In this document: positions 33,969 to 42,344 of the stretch, one piece after another
Layout of the letters: each line of letters opens with the position of its first letter
How positions within the stretch are numbered: position 1 is the stretch's first letter
Assembly: GCA_017495105.1 (NCBI GenBank)
Contig: JAFEIL010000337.1
Location: forward strand, 1 to 55,339
Length of the DNA stretch: 55,339 bases
Origin: Emticicia sp.
Lineage (GTDB): Bacteria > Bacteroidota > Bacteroidia > Cytophagales > Spirosomataceae
Reading direction: 5' to 3'
Notes under the pieces: generated by a model
The model's input: only the letters and a program-made list of their open reading frames with translations
Database searches by the model: none
What the model was told of the DNA's origin: nothing
Translations under genes and position numbers: made by a program

Positions 33969-35003
33969 TCACATTAAATTCATAATCTCTTCCAAAGTAG
34001 CCGTGCCTGTTTGGTGTAATTTTTGGACTGTTACGGCTGCTGCTAAGTTAGCGATTTCTAGCGATTGAGCGATATTTGCCCCCGTTCCTTTACTTGCCGA
34101 AAATGCGGCTACAACAGTATCGCCCGCACCAACGGTATCGAGTTCAGTATTTAGTTTTAATGCTCTTACACTTTGTATTTCGGTTTGATTGATGTACAAA
34201 ATTCCGTGTTCGCCACGAGTTATTACGAGCGAGCCGCCAATTTTTTCGAGCAATGTTTTTGCGTGTGAAATACAAGCTGTTTCGTCGGCTTCTTCGATAG
34301 TTGAAATGCCTATCAATCGGGCTAGTTCTTCGGTATTTACTTTTAAAATAATATTTTTAACATGAAGTCCATAAGCCCGTAAATCGGCTACAAAAAGGCA
34401 GTTTGAGAACTTCGATAAAACATCATTTAATCGCTGAATGCGTTGAGGTGTAAGTAATGGATTTGGAAATTGTTGATTGATAATCAGTACGTTAAGGGTA
34501 GGAAGAGCCGATTCGATTGCCTCCAAGATTTCCTCAAAAACTGATTCAGAAAGTGCATTATGAGTGCCAAAATCCAAGCGGTTTTCCTCACCATTTGCCG
34601 ACATTGGTTTGGTATAAGTACAAGTATCCCAACCGCTTTGAATAGTTTTAAGATTTGCGGTATCAACATTTAGTTTTTGAAATAAATATTGCATCTCTCG
34701 ACCATAAATATCATCACCAACACAGCCAAAAACTTGGAGATTTCCTACGCCCAAAGCGGCCAAGTTTTGCACTACATTACCAGCTGCACCGAGCGAGGTT
34801 TTGGGTTGTTTCCCCCAAAAAACTTCTTTGCTGGTTTCAACCGAAAACTCTTGGGTTTGCTGATTGATTCCATAATAAAAATCAACGGCAAAATCACCGA
34901 TAATACCTATTTTTAGGTGTTTTATTTGTTGAAAAATCTCTTTTATTTCCGTGGTTTGAATGGACATTTCTATGAAAGATTGAATTGCTGTTAAAATACT
35001 CAT
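33969..35003 (-). CDS. PfkB-family carbohydrate kinase (RfaE1/HldE-kinase-like)
   Basis: 344 residues with a ribokinase fold. The N-terminal G-I-I-G-D-F-A-V-D, the G-A-A-G-N-V-V-Q-N-L-A-A-L-G region and the C-terminal D-T-V-G-A-G-D-T-V-V-A-A-F motif (anion hole plus catalytic Asp) are present. The order of motifs resembles the ADP-heptose kinase domain of HldE, but there is no nucleotidyltransferase domain. The real sugar is unknown. A second Met (residue 13) is an alternative start. It starts 10 bases after the stop of the upstream gene (35014), so the two are very likely co-transcribed. Confidence 0.88.
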   Translation of the reverse strand: MSILTAIQSFIEMSIQTTEIKEIFQQIKHLKIGIIGDFAVDFYYGINQQTQEFSVETSKEVFWGKQPKTSLGAAGNVVQNLAALGVGNLQVFGCVGDDIYGREMQYLFQKLNVDTANLKTIQSGWDTCTYTKPMSANGEENRLDFGTHNALSESVFEEILEAIESALPTLNVLIINQQFPNPLLTPQRIQRLNDVLSKFSNCLFVADLRAYGLHVKNIILKVNTEELARLIGISTIEEADETACISHAKTLLEKIGGSLVITRGEHGILYINQTEIQSVRALKLNTELDTVGAGDTVVAAFSASKGTGANIAQSLEIANLAAAVTVQKLHQTGTATLEEIMNLM

Positions 35004-35013
35004 TTACACCTTT

Positions 35014-35649
35014 TTACACATTCAAAACCAATGCTTTCAGATGTCGTAAAGTAGAAACTATTTGTTTTAAATCTTCTTTGTTAGTGGCAGAAAGCTGACG
35101 ACTCGTGCAATATGTATTGTTAACCAATGTCGCTAAACGCCAAATTGAGCCTATTAAAAAGCCTCCGTAGATTGTTTGACCATCATTGTTTGCCTTTTGT
35201 GCTGCCAACATAGCTACTAACATTTGAGCTTCAGGGTCTCTTTTTTCTCCCTTAGCTTTCTTAAACTCTTGAAGGAAGAAGTAGGGGTGAGTTGGCGTTT
35301 TGAAAATTGTAGAAGAAGCTACCATGCAATCGCAAATGACAGAGAGCTGATACTCGTCAATTTCGGCAGAAAGTGAGCGTTCGTAAAATACACGAACTTT
35401 GTTTTCTTCATCAATATTGGCTATTTGAAACAAAGGAGCAATCAACCTTATTTTGATTTCCTCTTCATTCAAATAATCACTTGATTCAACCATTTCAGCA
35501 TGAACTTCATCTAATAATTTTTGCTCAGATTCAGTAAATTCATAAGATTGGTTGATCCATTTTTCTAAATGTTCGCATTTGTCACTACGCTCCAATTTGA
35601 AGGTTTCGGCAATAATGCTGAGGTCGAAAGGAAGTCTCTTTAGTGCCAT
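35014..35649 (-). CDS. Conserved hypothetical, PD-(D/E)XK nuclease-like
   Basis: 211 residues, no signal peptide or membrane segment. I do not recognise a named family. The order of residues fits a PD-(D/E)XK core: E63 in a helix (E-E-E-I-K-I-R-L-I-A-P-L-F), D107 in a strand (V-I-C-D-C-M-V), E128-x-K130 in F-L-Q-E-F-K-K, and Q142 in the next helix, as in type I restriction HsdR-N-like and DUF-type nucleases. It may also be a non-catalytic member. It heads the leftward cluster with the PfkB kinase, though a functional link is not clear. A role in defence or DNA repair is inference. Confidence 0.6.
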   Translation of the reverse strand: MALKRLPFDLSIIAETFKLERSDKCEHLEKWINQSYEFTESEQKLLDEVHAEMVESSDYLNEEEIKIRLIAPLFQIANIDEENKVRVFYERSLSAEIDEYQLSVICDCMVASSTIFKTPTHPYFFLQEFKKAKGEKRDPEAQMLVAMLAAQKANNDGQTIYGGFLIGSIWRLATLVNNTYCTSRQLSATNKEDLKQIVSTLRHLKALVLNV

Positions 35650-36240
35650 GATTTGTTCGGAATTTAGAGCAAAGATAGAGAGTTTTTTTATGTTTTTTTG
35701 TTATTGGAGGAGGCGGTTTTTGCGTGAACCAATACCTTTGTCAGGTATTCGCTCAACTTTAATGATTTTTCTGCATTTCTTCGTGAGGCGAAAATTTCCT
35801 AAGTTTTGTTTATTTTAAAATTGGTATGTCAGCTGTTGTTAAAACGGCGTTCAAAGAATGCTTTTCACAACGAATGAATATTCAACTGAACTTGGGTGGC
35901 GTTTTGATGGTTATGACGTTGGTTGACTTTGGTGGTTTTTTAGCCCGAAGCCTTTTAAGTGTTGCATATAAATCTACTCATTTTTCATTTTCCCAAATTT
36001 ATAACAAAAAAGCAATAAAACCAACTTCATAAATCTTCGCTCAAATAGGTTTTTGTGCCACAAAAACATGGATAATTTCTGTAAGTCCAACCAATATTTT
36101 GTGAGCGTTACTGCGACTAATTTAAAAACAGAAGTCTAGCAAGAGTCATATTATGCTTTTTTTGGTAAATTTATCATTGATATTCCTTATCATTTGGTCG
36201 ATATTTAAATGTTTGAAATATTTTTTGCAAGCTTATAATG

Positions 36241-36331
36241 CTATGATTTATGAGTGGTCATAGAAAAGGTCTGCTCAGCCGGTCTGAGTTGATTAAAACA
36301 AATGCCACTAGAAGTAATTTTCAAGGCATTT
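36241..36331 (+). other. Three consecutive hairpins upstream of asnS
   Basis: CTATGA/TCATAG (36241-36263), CTCAG-CCGGT-CTGAG (36274-36288) and AAATGCC/GGCATTT (36300-36331) follow each other. The last is followed by TCTGTTT. They lie upstream of the -7 element at 36411, so they would not be in the asnS leader if that promoter is used. A small RNA or the end of an upstream transcript is possible. Confidence 0.35.
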
Positions 36332-36410
36332 TCTGTTTAGAATCTAAAGCAAAACACTAAAAAGAATCACATAAATCAATCTAATCGAAGTTTAAGAAAA
36401 GTTTTATTCT

Positions 36411-36418
36411 TATTTTTG
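36411..36418 (+). promoter_or_regulatory. Candidate -7 element TATTTTTG of asnS
   Basis: TAnnTTTG match, 28 bases before the asnS ATG. The -33 element is weak (TTTA at 36391). Confidence 0.5.
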
Positions 36419-36446
36419 CAGTTCAATTCAAGAATAACAGAGAATT

Positions 36447-37874
36447 ATGCAAATTAAGGAATTACTGAAGCAGTCGCCAAGCGAACAAGAAGTGACCGTG
36501 AAAGGTTGGGTACGTACCAAACGTGGACAAGCAGCCGTAACTTTTATTGCCATTAATGATGGCTCAACGATACATAATATTCAGGCAGTTGCCGAAGGTG
36601 GGCTAATAGACGAAGAAACATTGAAGTTGGTTTCGACAGGTGCGTGTGTGGCTGTGACTGGTAAACTTATCGCCTCAATGGGTTCTGGGCAAGCAGTAGA
36701 GGTAAAAGCTGAAAAAATCGTGGTTTATGGCACTGCCGATGAGACTTTTCCGATGCAGCCAAAAAAACACTCGATGGAATTTTTGCGTGAAAAAGCCCAT
36801 CTACGCTTCCGTACTAATACTTTTGGAGCAATTTTTCGCATTCGTCATGTTTTGGCGTTTGCGGTTCATAAGTATTTCAATGATAATGGTTTTTTTAATC
36901 TTCATACGCCAATCATCACCGCCTCTGATGCCGAAGGTGCAGGCGAGATGTTTCATGTAACGAATTTCGACATGGAAAAACCACCAAAAGGCGAAGATGG
37001 AAGTATTGATTATAGCCAAGATTTTTTCGGTCGCCAAACAAGTTTGACGGTTTCGGGACAATTGGAAGGCGAATTAGGAGCTTTAGCCTTATCGAAAATT
37101 TATACATTCGGGCCTACTTTCCGTGCTGAAAACTCAAATACTACTCGTCACTTGGCGGAGTTTTGGATGATTGAGCCAGAAGTTGCTTTCTACGAATTGG
37201 AAGATAACATGAATTTGGCCGAAGATTTCGTTCAAACAGTTATCAAATATGCCCTCGAAAACTGTGCTGATGATTTAGCTTTCTTGGAAAAACGTTTGTT
37301 GGAAGAAGAGAAGAACAAGCCTCAAAATGAGCGAAGTGAATTGAGTTTGATTGAAAAGCTAAAGTTTGTGATTGAAAATCAATTTCAGAGATTGACATAC
37401 ACCGAAGCAATCGAGATTTTGGTGCGTTCGAAACCTCATAAAGAGAAAAAATTCCAATATCCAGTTGAGTGGGGAATTGATTTACAATCAGAACATGAGC
37501 GTTATTTGGTAGAAAAACACTTCAAGAAACCAGTAATTTTGACCAATTATCCGAAGGATATTAAGGCGTTTTACATGAAATTGGACGACGATAATAAGAC
37601 TGTTCGTGCAATGGATGTACTTTTTCCAGGAATCGGAGAAATCATTGGCGGCTCGCAACGTGAAGATGATTACGAGAAATTATTGGCTCGTACGAAAGAA
37701 GTTGGAATCGACCCAGAAAATATTTGGTGGTATCTCGAAACTCGTAAATTTGGTTCTGCACCCCACGCAGGTTTTGGGCTTGGTTTTGAGCGTTTGGTAT
37801 TGTTCGTAACTGGCATGACCAACATCCGTGACGTGATTCCTTTCCCTCGCACGCCCAAGAGTGCAGAGTTTTGA
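36447..37874 (+). CDS. asnS: Asparaginyl-tRNA synthetase
   Basis: 475 residues, class IIb aminoacyl-tRNA synthetase. An N-terminal OB-fold anticodon-binding domain (V-K-G-W-V-R-T-K-R, residues about 18-100) is followed by the catalytic core. Motif 2 is [16 protein letters not shown]. Motif 3 is G-F-G-L-G-F-E-R-L near the end. The Asn-specific N-S-N-T-T-R signature separates it from AspRS. It charges tRNA-Asn in the cytosol. It is followed by a terminator at 37907 and then nuoH. Confidence 0.98.
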   Translation: MQIKELLKQSPSEQEVTVKGWVRTKRGQAAVTFIAINDGSTIHNIQAVAEGGLIDEETLKLVSTGACVAVTGKLIASMGSGQAVEVKAEKIVVYGTADETFPMQPKKHSMEFLREKAHLRFRTNTFGAIFRIRHVLAFAVHKYFNDNGFFNLHTPIITASDAEGAGEMFHVTNFDMEKPPKGEDGSIDYSQDFFGRQTSLTVSGQLEGELGALALSKIYTFGPTFRAENSNTTRHLAEFWMIEPEVAFYELEDNMNLAEDFVQTVIKYALENCADDLAFLEKRLLEEEKNKPQNERSELSLIEKLKFVIENQFQRLTYTEAIEILVRSKPHKEKKFQYPVEWGIDLQSEHERYLVEKHFKKPVILTNYPKDIKAFYMKLDDDNKTVRAMDVLFPGIGEIIGGSQREDDYEKLLARTKEVGIDPENIWWYLETRKFGSAPHAGFGLGFERLVLFVTGMTNIRDVIPFPRTPKSAEF

Positions 37875-37906
37875 TTTTTAGAAATAATATTTGAATAATA
37901 CATAGC

Positions 37907-37944
37907 AAACGTGCCATATTTTAAAACTAAACTATGGCACGTTT
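37907..37944 (+). terminator. Terminator after asnS
   Basis: AAACGTGCCATA (37907-37918) and TATGGCACGTTT (37933-37944) form a perfect 12-bp stem with a 14-base loop. It separates asnS from nuoH, so nuoH needs its own promoter or read-through. Confidence 0.85.
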
Positions 37945-37982
37945 AACAAATACAATTTTAATTTTGACCCAAAATTGATTAA

Positions 37983-39068
37983 ATGCTCATAACATTACTC
38001 CTATTTCTTGCGATTGTTTTCGCCAATGTGGTCGTTGCGGTTTATGTCGAGCGTAAGGTTTCGGCATTTATTCAAGACCGTACTGGCCCAATGGAAGTTG
38101 GGAAATGGGGCATTTTACAACTCATTGCCGACCTTTTGAAGTTGATTCAAAAGGAGGATATCGTACCAGCTGCTGCTGACCGACGGATGTTCAAATTTGC
38201 TCCGCTGATGATATTCATGGCAATTTTTGCAGGTTTTGCTTTGTTTCCATTGTCTCCAAACTTACGAGGTTCGGCTACACAAACGGGAGTTTTTATGCTT
38301 TTGGCTGTTGTATCGCTTGATATTTTGGGGATTTTGATGGCAGGTTGGGCATCAAATAATAAATACTCTTTGCTCGGAGCTATGCGTTCGGTTGCTCAAA
38401 TAATTTCTTATGAAGTGCCACTTGGACTTTCGGTTTTATGCGTAGTTTTGATTACCCAAACGCTTGATTTACAAGAAATTAGCTTTCAACAAGGTTTTCT
38501 TTCAATCGAAAAAAATTATCTTTTTGGCATAAAAGCCACTGGAATTGAAGTAAATCAATTTGGTGGCATTTTGACTTGGAATATTCTTCGAAATCCGTTT
38601 TTATTGATAGTTTTTGTCATTTATTTTATTGCTTCATTGGCCGAAGCCAACAGAGCTCCATTTGATTTGCCAGAGGCTGAATCTGAGTTGATTGGTGGTT
38701 TTCACACCGAGTATTCGGGTTTTCGTTGGGCGATTTTGTTTCTTGCCGAATACGGTATGATGCTTTTGGTGTCGATTTTGGGAGCGATTTTGTTTTTGGG
38801 TAGTTGGAATACTCCTTTTCCGAATATTGGCTCGTTTACTCTCGGCAGTTGGACAAGTGGGCAATTTGGACATTGGTCAAGTGACCTTTGGGGCGGTTTT
38901 TGGTTGATTTCAAAAGCCTATTTTTTGATTTTGATTCAAATGTGGGTGCGTTGGACACTCCCTCGCTTGCGTGTTGACCAACTCATGTATCTTTCTTGGA
39001 AAGTGCTAACGCCATTTTGTTTGGTGCTTTTGCTTATTTCAGGCGTTTGGCGTTTGTTGATGATTTGA
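37983..39068 (+). CDS. nuoH: NADH-quinone oxidoreductase subunit H
   Basis: 361 residues with about eight membrane segments. The family's hallmark loops are intact: V-Y-V-E-R-K-V-S-A-F-I-Q-D-R-T-G-P, then L-I-Q-K-E-D-I-V-P, E-A-N-R-A-P-F-D-L-P-E-A-E-S-E-L-I-G-G-F and the terminal W-V-R-W-T-L-P-R-L-R-V-D-Q-L-M. NuoH forms part of the quinone-binding site of complex I and links the hydrophilic arm to the pump modules. Unusually, no other nuo gene is nearby: asnS is upstream behind a terminator, and a Uma2 gene faces it downstream. Either the nuo genes are split in this genome or this is an extra copy. All key charged residues are kept, so it is likely functional. Confidence 0.95.
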   Translation: MLITLLLFLAIVFANVVVAVYVERKVSAFIQDRTGPMEVGKWGILQLIADLLKLIQKEDIVPAAADRRMFKFAPLMIFMAIFAGFALFPLSPNLRGSATQTGVFMLLAVVSLDILGILMAGWASNNKYSLLGAMRSVAQIISYEVPLGLSVLCVVLITQTLDLQEISFQQGFLSIEKNYLFGIKATGIEVNQFGGILTWNILRNPFLLIVFVIYFIASLAEANRAPFDLPEAESELIGGFHTEYSGFRWAILFLAEYGMMLLVSILGAILFLGSWNTPFPNIGSFTLGSWTSGQFGHWSSDLWGGFWLISKAYFLILIQMWVRWTLPRLRVDQLMYLSWKVLTPFCLVLLLISGVWRLLMI

Positions 39069-39141
39069 GAAAGTCATCGGTTTTCAGTCCACGAGTCCAC
39101 AATAATTTTTAGTGGTTTTCGCACTTCTTTCTGTAGATTAG

Positions 39142-39702
39142 TTAAAAAATCCCTTCAAAAATATCTCCCATTAAAATCGAAGCATCAAGTGCGGTTAATT
39201 CGATACTTTCTTGTAAATCAGTGAAGTAACTAAACTCCCATTTATCGGCATTTTTTGCGTAAATTTCTACAAAAGGCTCTTCTTGCGAAACTATCAAATA
39301 ATACTGTAAAGTAGGCAAAATAGAATATTCTCGTAGCTTATCAACAGTATCGGTTTTTACTGAATTTTCTGAAAAAACTTCTACAATTAGCACAGGTTGT
39401 GTAATAGCGTGTGAATCTTCATCATCAATCGTTGGTGCAACAACAATGTCTGGGTAGCGATAACGATTGTTTTCGAGCATCAATCGCACATCGTGATTAT
39501 ACACTTTCAATGCTCTTTTTTTGAAACTATTTCTTAAAGAAACATAGATGTTTCCTGCTATTTCGTTTGCTTTTTTTGATTCTCCAGGCATAGCAAAAAT
39601 ATCTCCATTAATGAATTCATGACGGATTTCGGAGGTTTTTTCTAATTCAAAATACTCCTCAACGCTATATTTTTTGTCTGCTACTAATGTTTCTGTCAGC
39701 AT
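39142..39702 (-). CDS. Uma2 (DUF820) family endonuclease-like protein
   Basis: 186 residues of the Uma2/DUF820 fold, a PD-(D/E)XK relative frequent in cyanobacteria and Bacteroidota. Features: the opening Y-S-V-E-E-Y-F-E-L-E, E-F-I-N-G-D-I-F-A-M-P-G, Y-R-Y-P-D-I-V-V (catalytic Asp) and V-L-I-V-E-V-F-S-E-N-S (catalytic Glu region), then K-L-R-E-Y. No demonstrated role. It lies alone between nuoH and the LytTR regulator. A second Uma2 gene is at 51852; the two are clearly diverged. Confidence 0.9.
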   Translation of the reverse strand: MLTETLVADKKYSVEEYFELEKTSEIRHEFINGDIFAMPGESKKANEIAGNIYVSLRNSFKKRALKVYNHDVRLMLENNRYRYPDIVVAPTIDDEDSHAITQPVLIVEVFSENSVKTDTVDKLREYSILPTLQYYLIVSQEEPFVEIYAKNADKWEFSYFTDLQESIELTALDASILMGDIFEGIF

Positions 39703-39754
39703 TTTTTAGAAGTTTTTTTTCAAATTTAAGCGATTTTTTGATAAAAACAAATAT

Positions 39755-40531
39755 TTAGCCCAACTCAAACCAACCTCTAAATTGGTGGGCTTTTTCTTTA
39801 CTTACTACTACTTCATCCTTGGTTGTAACAACTAATTTTAATTCAATTTTTCCAGTAAAATGCGTTCTATAACTTTCGATAGCTTGTTTGTTGACTATAA
39901 ATTGGCGATTTGCTCGAAAAAATCCTTCGGGGTTTAATAATTCTTCGATTTCATCGAGTGAGTTGTAATCGGTAATAAGTCGTTGATTATCAGTAGTTTG
40001 AATCCAGATAACTTCGTCTCGATAAAAACAAACTATTCGCTCGATAGTAACAGCTACGATATTTCTTTGGAATTGTGCCGTAAATCGGGTCTTAAATTTT
40101 AGACTCGTTGAGCGATTGTCGAAATCGCTCAGTAAATGTGTAAGTTTTTCTTTAAAATCATCTTGATAGGGTGCATGATTCAGCTTTTTAAATTTATCAA
40201 AAGCAATACGTAGCTCATCTTTATCAATTGGTTTCAACAAATAATCAATGCTATTGAGTTTGAAAGCTCGAATGGCGTATTCGTCATAAGCGGTTGTAAA
40301 AATAATTGGACATTTAGGCTGAATTTCGTGAAAAATATCGAAACTTGCCCCATCAGAAAGCTGAATATCAGATAAAATTAGGTCGGGTTCAGCATTAGCT
40401 TTAAACCAATCTAAAGATTCTTTTACACTGCCCATTGTGGCCAATAAACTTGCTTTTGGTTCGAGTTTTTTTACTAAACTTTCGAGGTTTTTGGCTACTA
40501 ATGGCTCATCTTCAATTAAAAGGATTTTCAT
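39755..40531 (-). CDS. LytTR-family response regulator
   Basis: 258 residues. The receiver domain has the acidic pocket (I-E-D-E near the start), the phosphorylated Asp in L-I-L-S-D-I-Q-L, and K-P-I-D in the end strand. A C-terminal LytTR DNA-binding domain (about residues 150-258) includes V-C-F-Y-R-D-E-V and F-F-R-A-N-R-Q-F-I-V-N. It lies one base after the kinase gene, and so is the last gene of the five-gene leftward unit. It presumably controls the efflux genes of this unit and perhaps others. Confidence 0.93.
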   Translation of the reverse strand: MKILLIEDEPLVAKNLESLVKKLEPKASLLATMGSVKESLDWFKANAEPDLILSDIQLSDGASFDIFHEIQPKCPIIFTTAYDEYAIRAFKLNSIDYLLKPIDKDELRIAFDKFKKLNHAPYQDDFKEKLTHLLSDFDNRSTSLKFKTRFTAQFQRNIVAVTIERIVCFYRDEVIWIQTTDNQRLITDYNSLDEIEELLNPEGFFRANRQFIVNKQAIESYRTHFTGKIELKLVVTTKDEVVVSKEKAHQFRGWFELG

Positions 40532-40532
40532 A

Positions 40533-41546
40533 TTAAATCAGTGGGATTTTTACTCTAAAAACTTCATTTTTTTCAATTAAAACTTCATTAACGCTCAAAA
40601 AGCTATACAATGATTTTAGGTTGTTTAAGCCTTGTCCGTTGGAGGTTTCAACTTGTTTCTTTAGCTGAATGGCATTCTCAACAACCAAATATTGCTCTTG
40701 GTTAAAAATGTTGATTATTAGTGGATTAGCTTGATTGATGATATTGTGTTTGAGTGCATTTTCAATCAATATTTGTAGTGTAACTGGAGCTATTTGTTGG
40801 TCTAATACATCGTCCGAAATATTAAAATTAATGCTCAAAGATTCTCCAAAACGAGTCCGAATCAAAGCCACATAATTTTTGATAAAATTAGTTTCAGTTT
40901 CGAGGCTTACCAAGCCTTTTTCTTTGCTCTGTAAAACATATCTGAACACTTTCGAAAGTTGTCTCAAAAACTCACTGGCAAGTGTTGGGTTTTCATGAAT
41001 CAGCGAATCAAGCGATGTCAAACTATTGAATAAGAAATGTGGATTAAGCTGATTTTTTAAGTTATCAAATTGTACCTGAGATTTTTCTTTTTCGAGATTA
41101 GTGGCTCTGAGTGCGTTTTCTCGCCATTTATTCAAGGAATATTTGGCAAAATGAATGACATTTAACAGAGTCACAACTAAAACCTCAGTAGCTACGCCTG
41201 CAAGTTGTGCAAGATTGGTTGCTTCTTTTTCAACGATTGAATGGAAAGGCAACATTGTTTGCCCGATTAAAAATGCCACTCTTGAAATAATCGTAATGAA
41301 TGCAAGATTGAGAAGTATTTGTGGTATTAATCGCTTGATAATGCCTCTGTCATAAGGCATAAATTTATCGAAAATGAGGCAAGTTTTACTGAAAAAAACA
41401 AAAGTTGTAGATAAAACAATGATAGAAACAAAAAATAAAATAGCGTTATTTTCAAGGTCAAAATCGAAAATATACCACCTAAAAAAGGCGGCTATCATTG
41501 CCATAATGACAATTATGTAAATTGCTATTTTCTTCTCAGTTATCAT
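40533..41546 (-). CDS. LytS-type sensor histidine kinase
   Basis: 337 residues with four membrane segments in the first 155 residues and no obvious periplasmic sensor domain. The His_kinase (PF06580) domain has Q-L-N-P-H-F-L-F-N-S-L with the phosphorylated His, and the ATP-binding N box A-L-K-H-N. The G box is short (G-Q-G-L-N-N-L). The signal it senses may be in the membrane. Its start overlaps the ATPase stop by 4 bases (ATGA type), showing tight co-translation with the transporter genes. The response regulator follows directly. Confidence 0.93.
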   Translation of the reverse strand: MITEKKIAIYIIVIMAMIAAFFRWYIFDFDLENNAILFFVSIIVLSTTFVFFSKTCLIFDKFMPYDRGIIKRLIPQILLNLAFITIISRVAFLIGQTMLPFHSIVEKEATNLAQLAGVATEVLVVTLLNVIHFAKYSLNKWRENALRATNLEKEKSQVQFDNLKNQLNPHFLFNSLTSLDSLIHENPTLASEFLRQLSKVFRYVLQSKEKGLVSLETETNFIKNYVALIRTRFGESLSINFNISDDVLDQQIAPVTLQILIENALKHNIINQANPLIINIFNQEQYLVVENAIQLKKQVETSNGQGLNNLKSLYSFLSVNEVLIEKNEVFRVKIPLI

Positions 41547-42277
41547 GAGCTAATAATTTGTCCGTCAGACATTTCAATGATTCTATCACTTCCTTTGGCA
41601 AAATCGGGGTCGTGGGTTACGGCAATGATTGTTTGATTATTTTCGTGGGCAATCTGTTTAAAAATCTCGAAAACTATCTCCGAATTTTTCTTGTCCAGAT
41701 TCCCCGTTGGTTCATCACCCATAATAATTGTTGGGTCATTGATTAAAGCCCGTGCAATGGCAACTCTTTGTTGCTGACCACCCGAAAGTTTGGCCGATTG
41801 TTTGAGAGCGTGGTCTTGCATGTCAACCAACTTTAGTTTTTGGTAGGCTCTTTCTTCGATATCTTTGCTCGAATATTTACCTAGTTTCAGAGCTGGCAGC
41901 ATTACATTTTGTAAAACTGTAAATTCTGGCAAAAGAAAGTGAAATTGAAAAACAAAGCCTAAATGTTCGTTCCGAAATGCCGCTAATTGGTCTTGAGTGC
42001 GTCCTGTTAGGCGTTCGCCATTCATCATCAGCAGACCATCATAGGTAGTATCCATTGTGGAAAGAATATACAAAAGGGTTGATTTTCCACAACCAGACTT
42101 TCCGACCAAGGCCAGAAATTCACCACGATTTGCTTCAAACGAAATGTTTTTCAAAACTTGAAACTTTTCGGGTTCATAGAAATATTTATTGATGTTGGTA
42201 GCTTGAAGTACAAGCCTTCCAATCCCTAGAGGGGGAATTTCATTTTCTCCGCTTCTCTTATTTTCATTATTTAACAT
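41543..42277 (-). CDS. ABC transporter ATP-binding protein (LolD/MacB type)
   Basis: 244 residues. Walker A G-K-S-G-C-G-K-S-T, Q-loop F-V-F-Q-F-H-F-L-L-P, signature L-S-G-G-Q-Q-Q-R-V-A-I-A-R, Walker B I-I-M-G-D-E-P-T-G-N-L-D and the H-loop A-V-T-H-D are intact. It pairs with the FtsX-type permease to the right (59 bp upstream). The first 20 or so residues (to E-I-P-P-L-G-I-G-R) are encoded partly by a palindromic repeat (about 42222-42240), so the usual family start V-L-Q-A-T-N-I-N follows a repeat-derived leader. No later in-frame ATG precedes the conserved part. Confidence 0.93.
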   Translation of the reverse strand: MLNNENKRSGENEIPPLGIGRLVLQATNINKYFYEPEKFQVLKNISFEANRGEFLALVGKSGCGKSTLLYILSTMDTTYDGLLMMNGERLTGRTQDQLAAFRNEHLGFVFQFHFLLPEFTVLQNVMLPALKLGKYSSKDIEERAYQKLKLVDMQDHALKQSAKLSGGQQQRVAIARALINDPTIIMGDEPTGNLDKKNSEIVFEIFKQIAHENNQTIIAVTHDPDFAKGSDRIIEMSDGQIISS

Positions 42278-42318
42278 TATTCCAAATTTTAAAATTGTTT
42301 TTTTATTTACCCTCTAGG

Positions 42319-42344
42319 GGGGATAACAGGGCAGGCTTATCCCC
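42319..42344. repeat. Palindromic repeat GGGGATAA...TTATCCCC
   Basis: GGGGATAA (42319-42326) and TTATCCCC (42337-42344) flank a 10-base loop, next to CCCTCTAGGG (42310-42319). The permease stop codon is inside it. The same core palindrome in the opposite orientation, CCCTAGAGGG, lies at about 42225-42234 within the start of the ATPase gene. Confidence 0.65.

Larger units (their letters stand above)
35650..36446. other. 797-bp intergenic region with weak hairpins
   Basis: No convincing gene. There is a 7-bp hairpin AATACCT-TTGTC-AGGTATT at 35731-35749, a palindrome GTTTTTGTG-C-CACAAAAAC at 36049-36067, and three successive hairpins at 36241-36331. An open frame at 35826-36032 (68 codons) has no recognisable domain and is not called. 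A -7 element lies at 36411. Part of the region could be the remnant of an older gene or a structured RNA. Confidence 0.5.

Noticed and set aside
35826-36032. 68-codon open frame in the large gap before asnS
   Set aside because: No recognisable domain, unusual composition and no promoter; kept only as part of the gap description.
35700-36040. Integron attC-like or IS remnant suggested by short inverted repeats
   Set aside because: No R'/R'' type core sites and no transposase text in any frame.
36049-36446. T-box-like leader or tRNA-like element before asnS
   Set aside because: No specifier-loop or T-box sequence is visible, and T-boxes are not expected in Bacteroidota.
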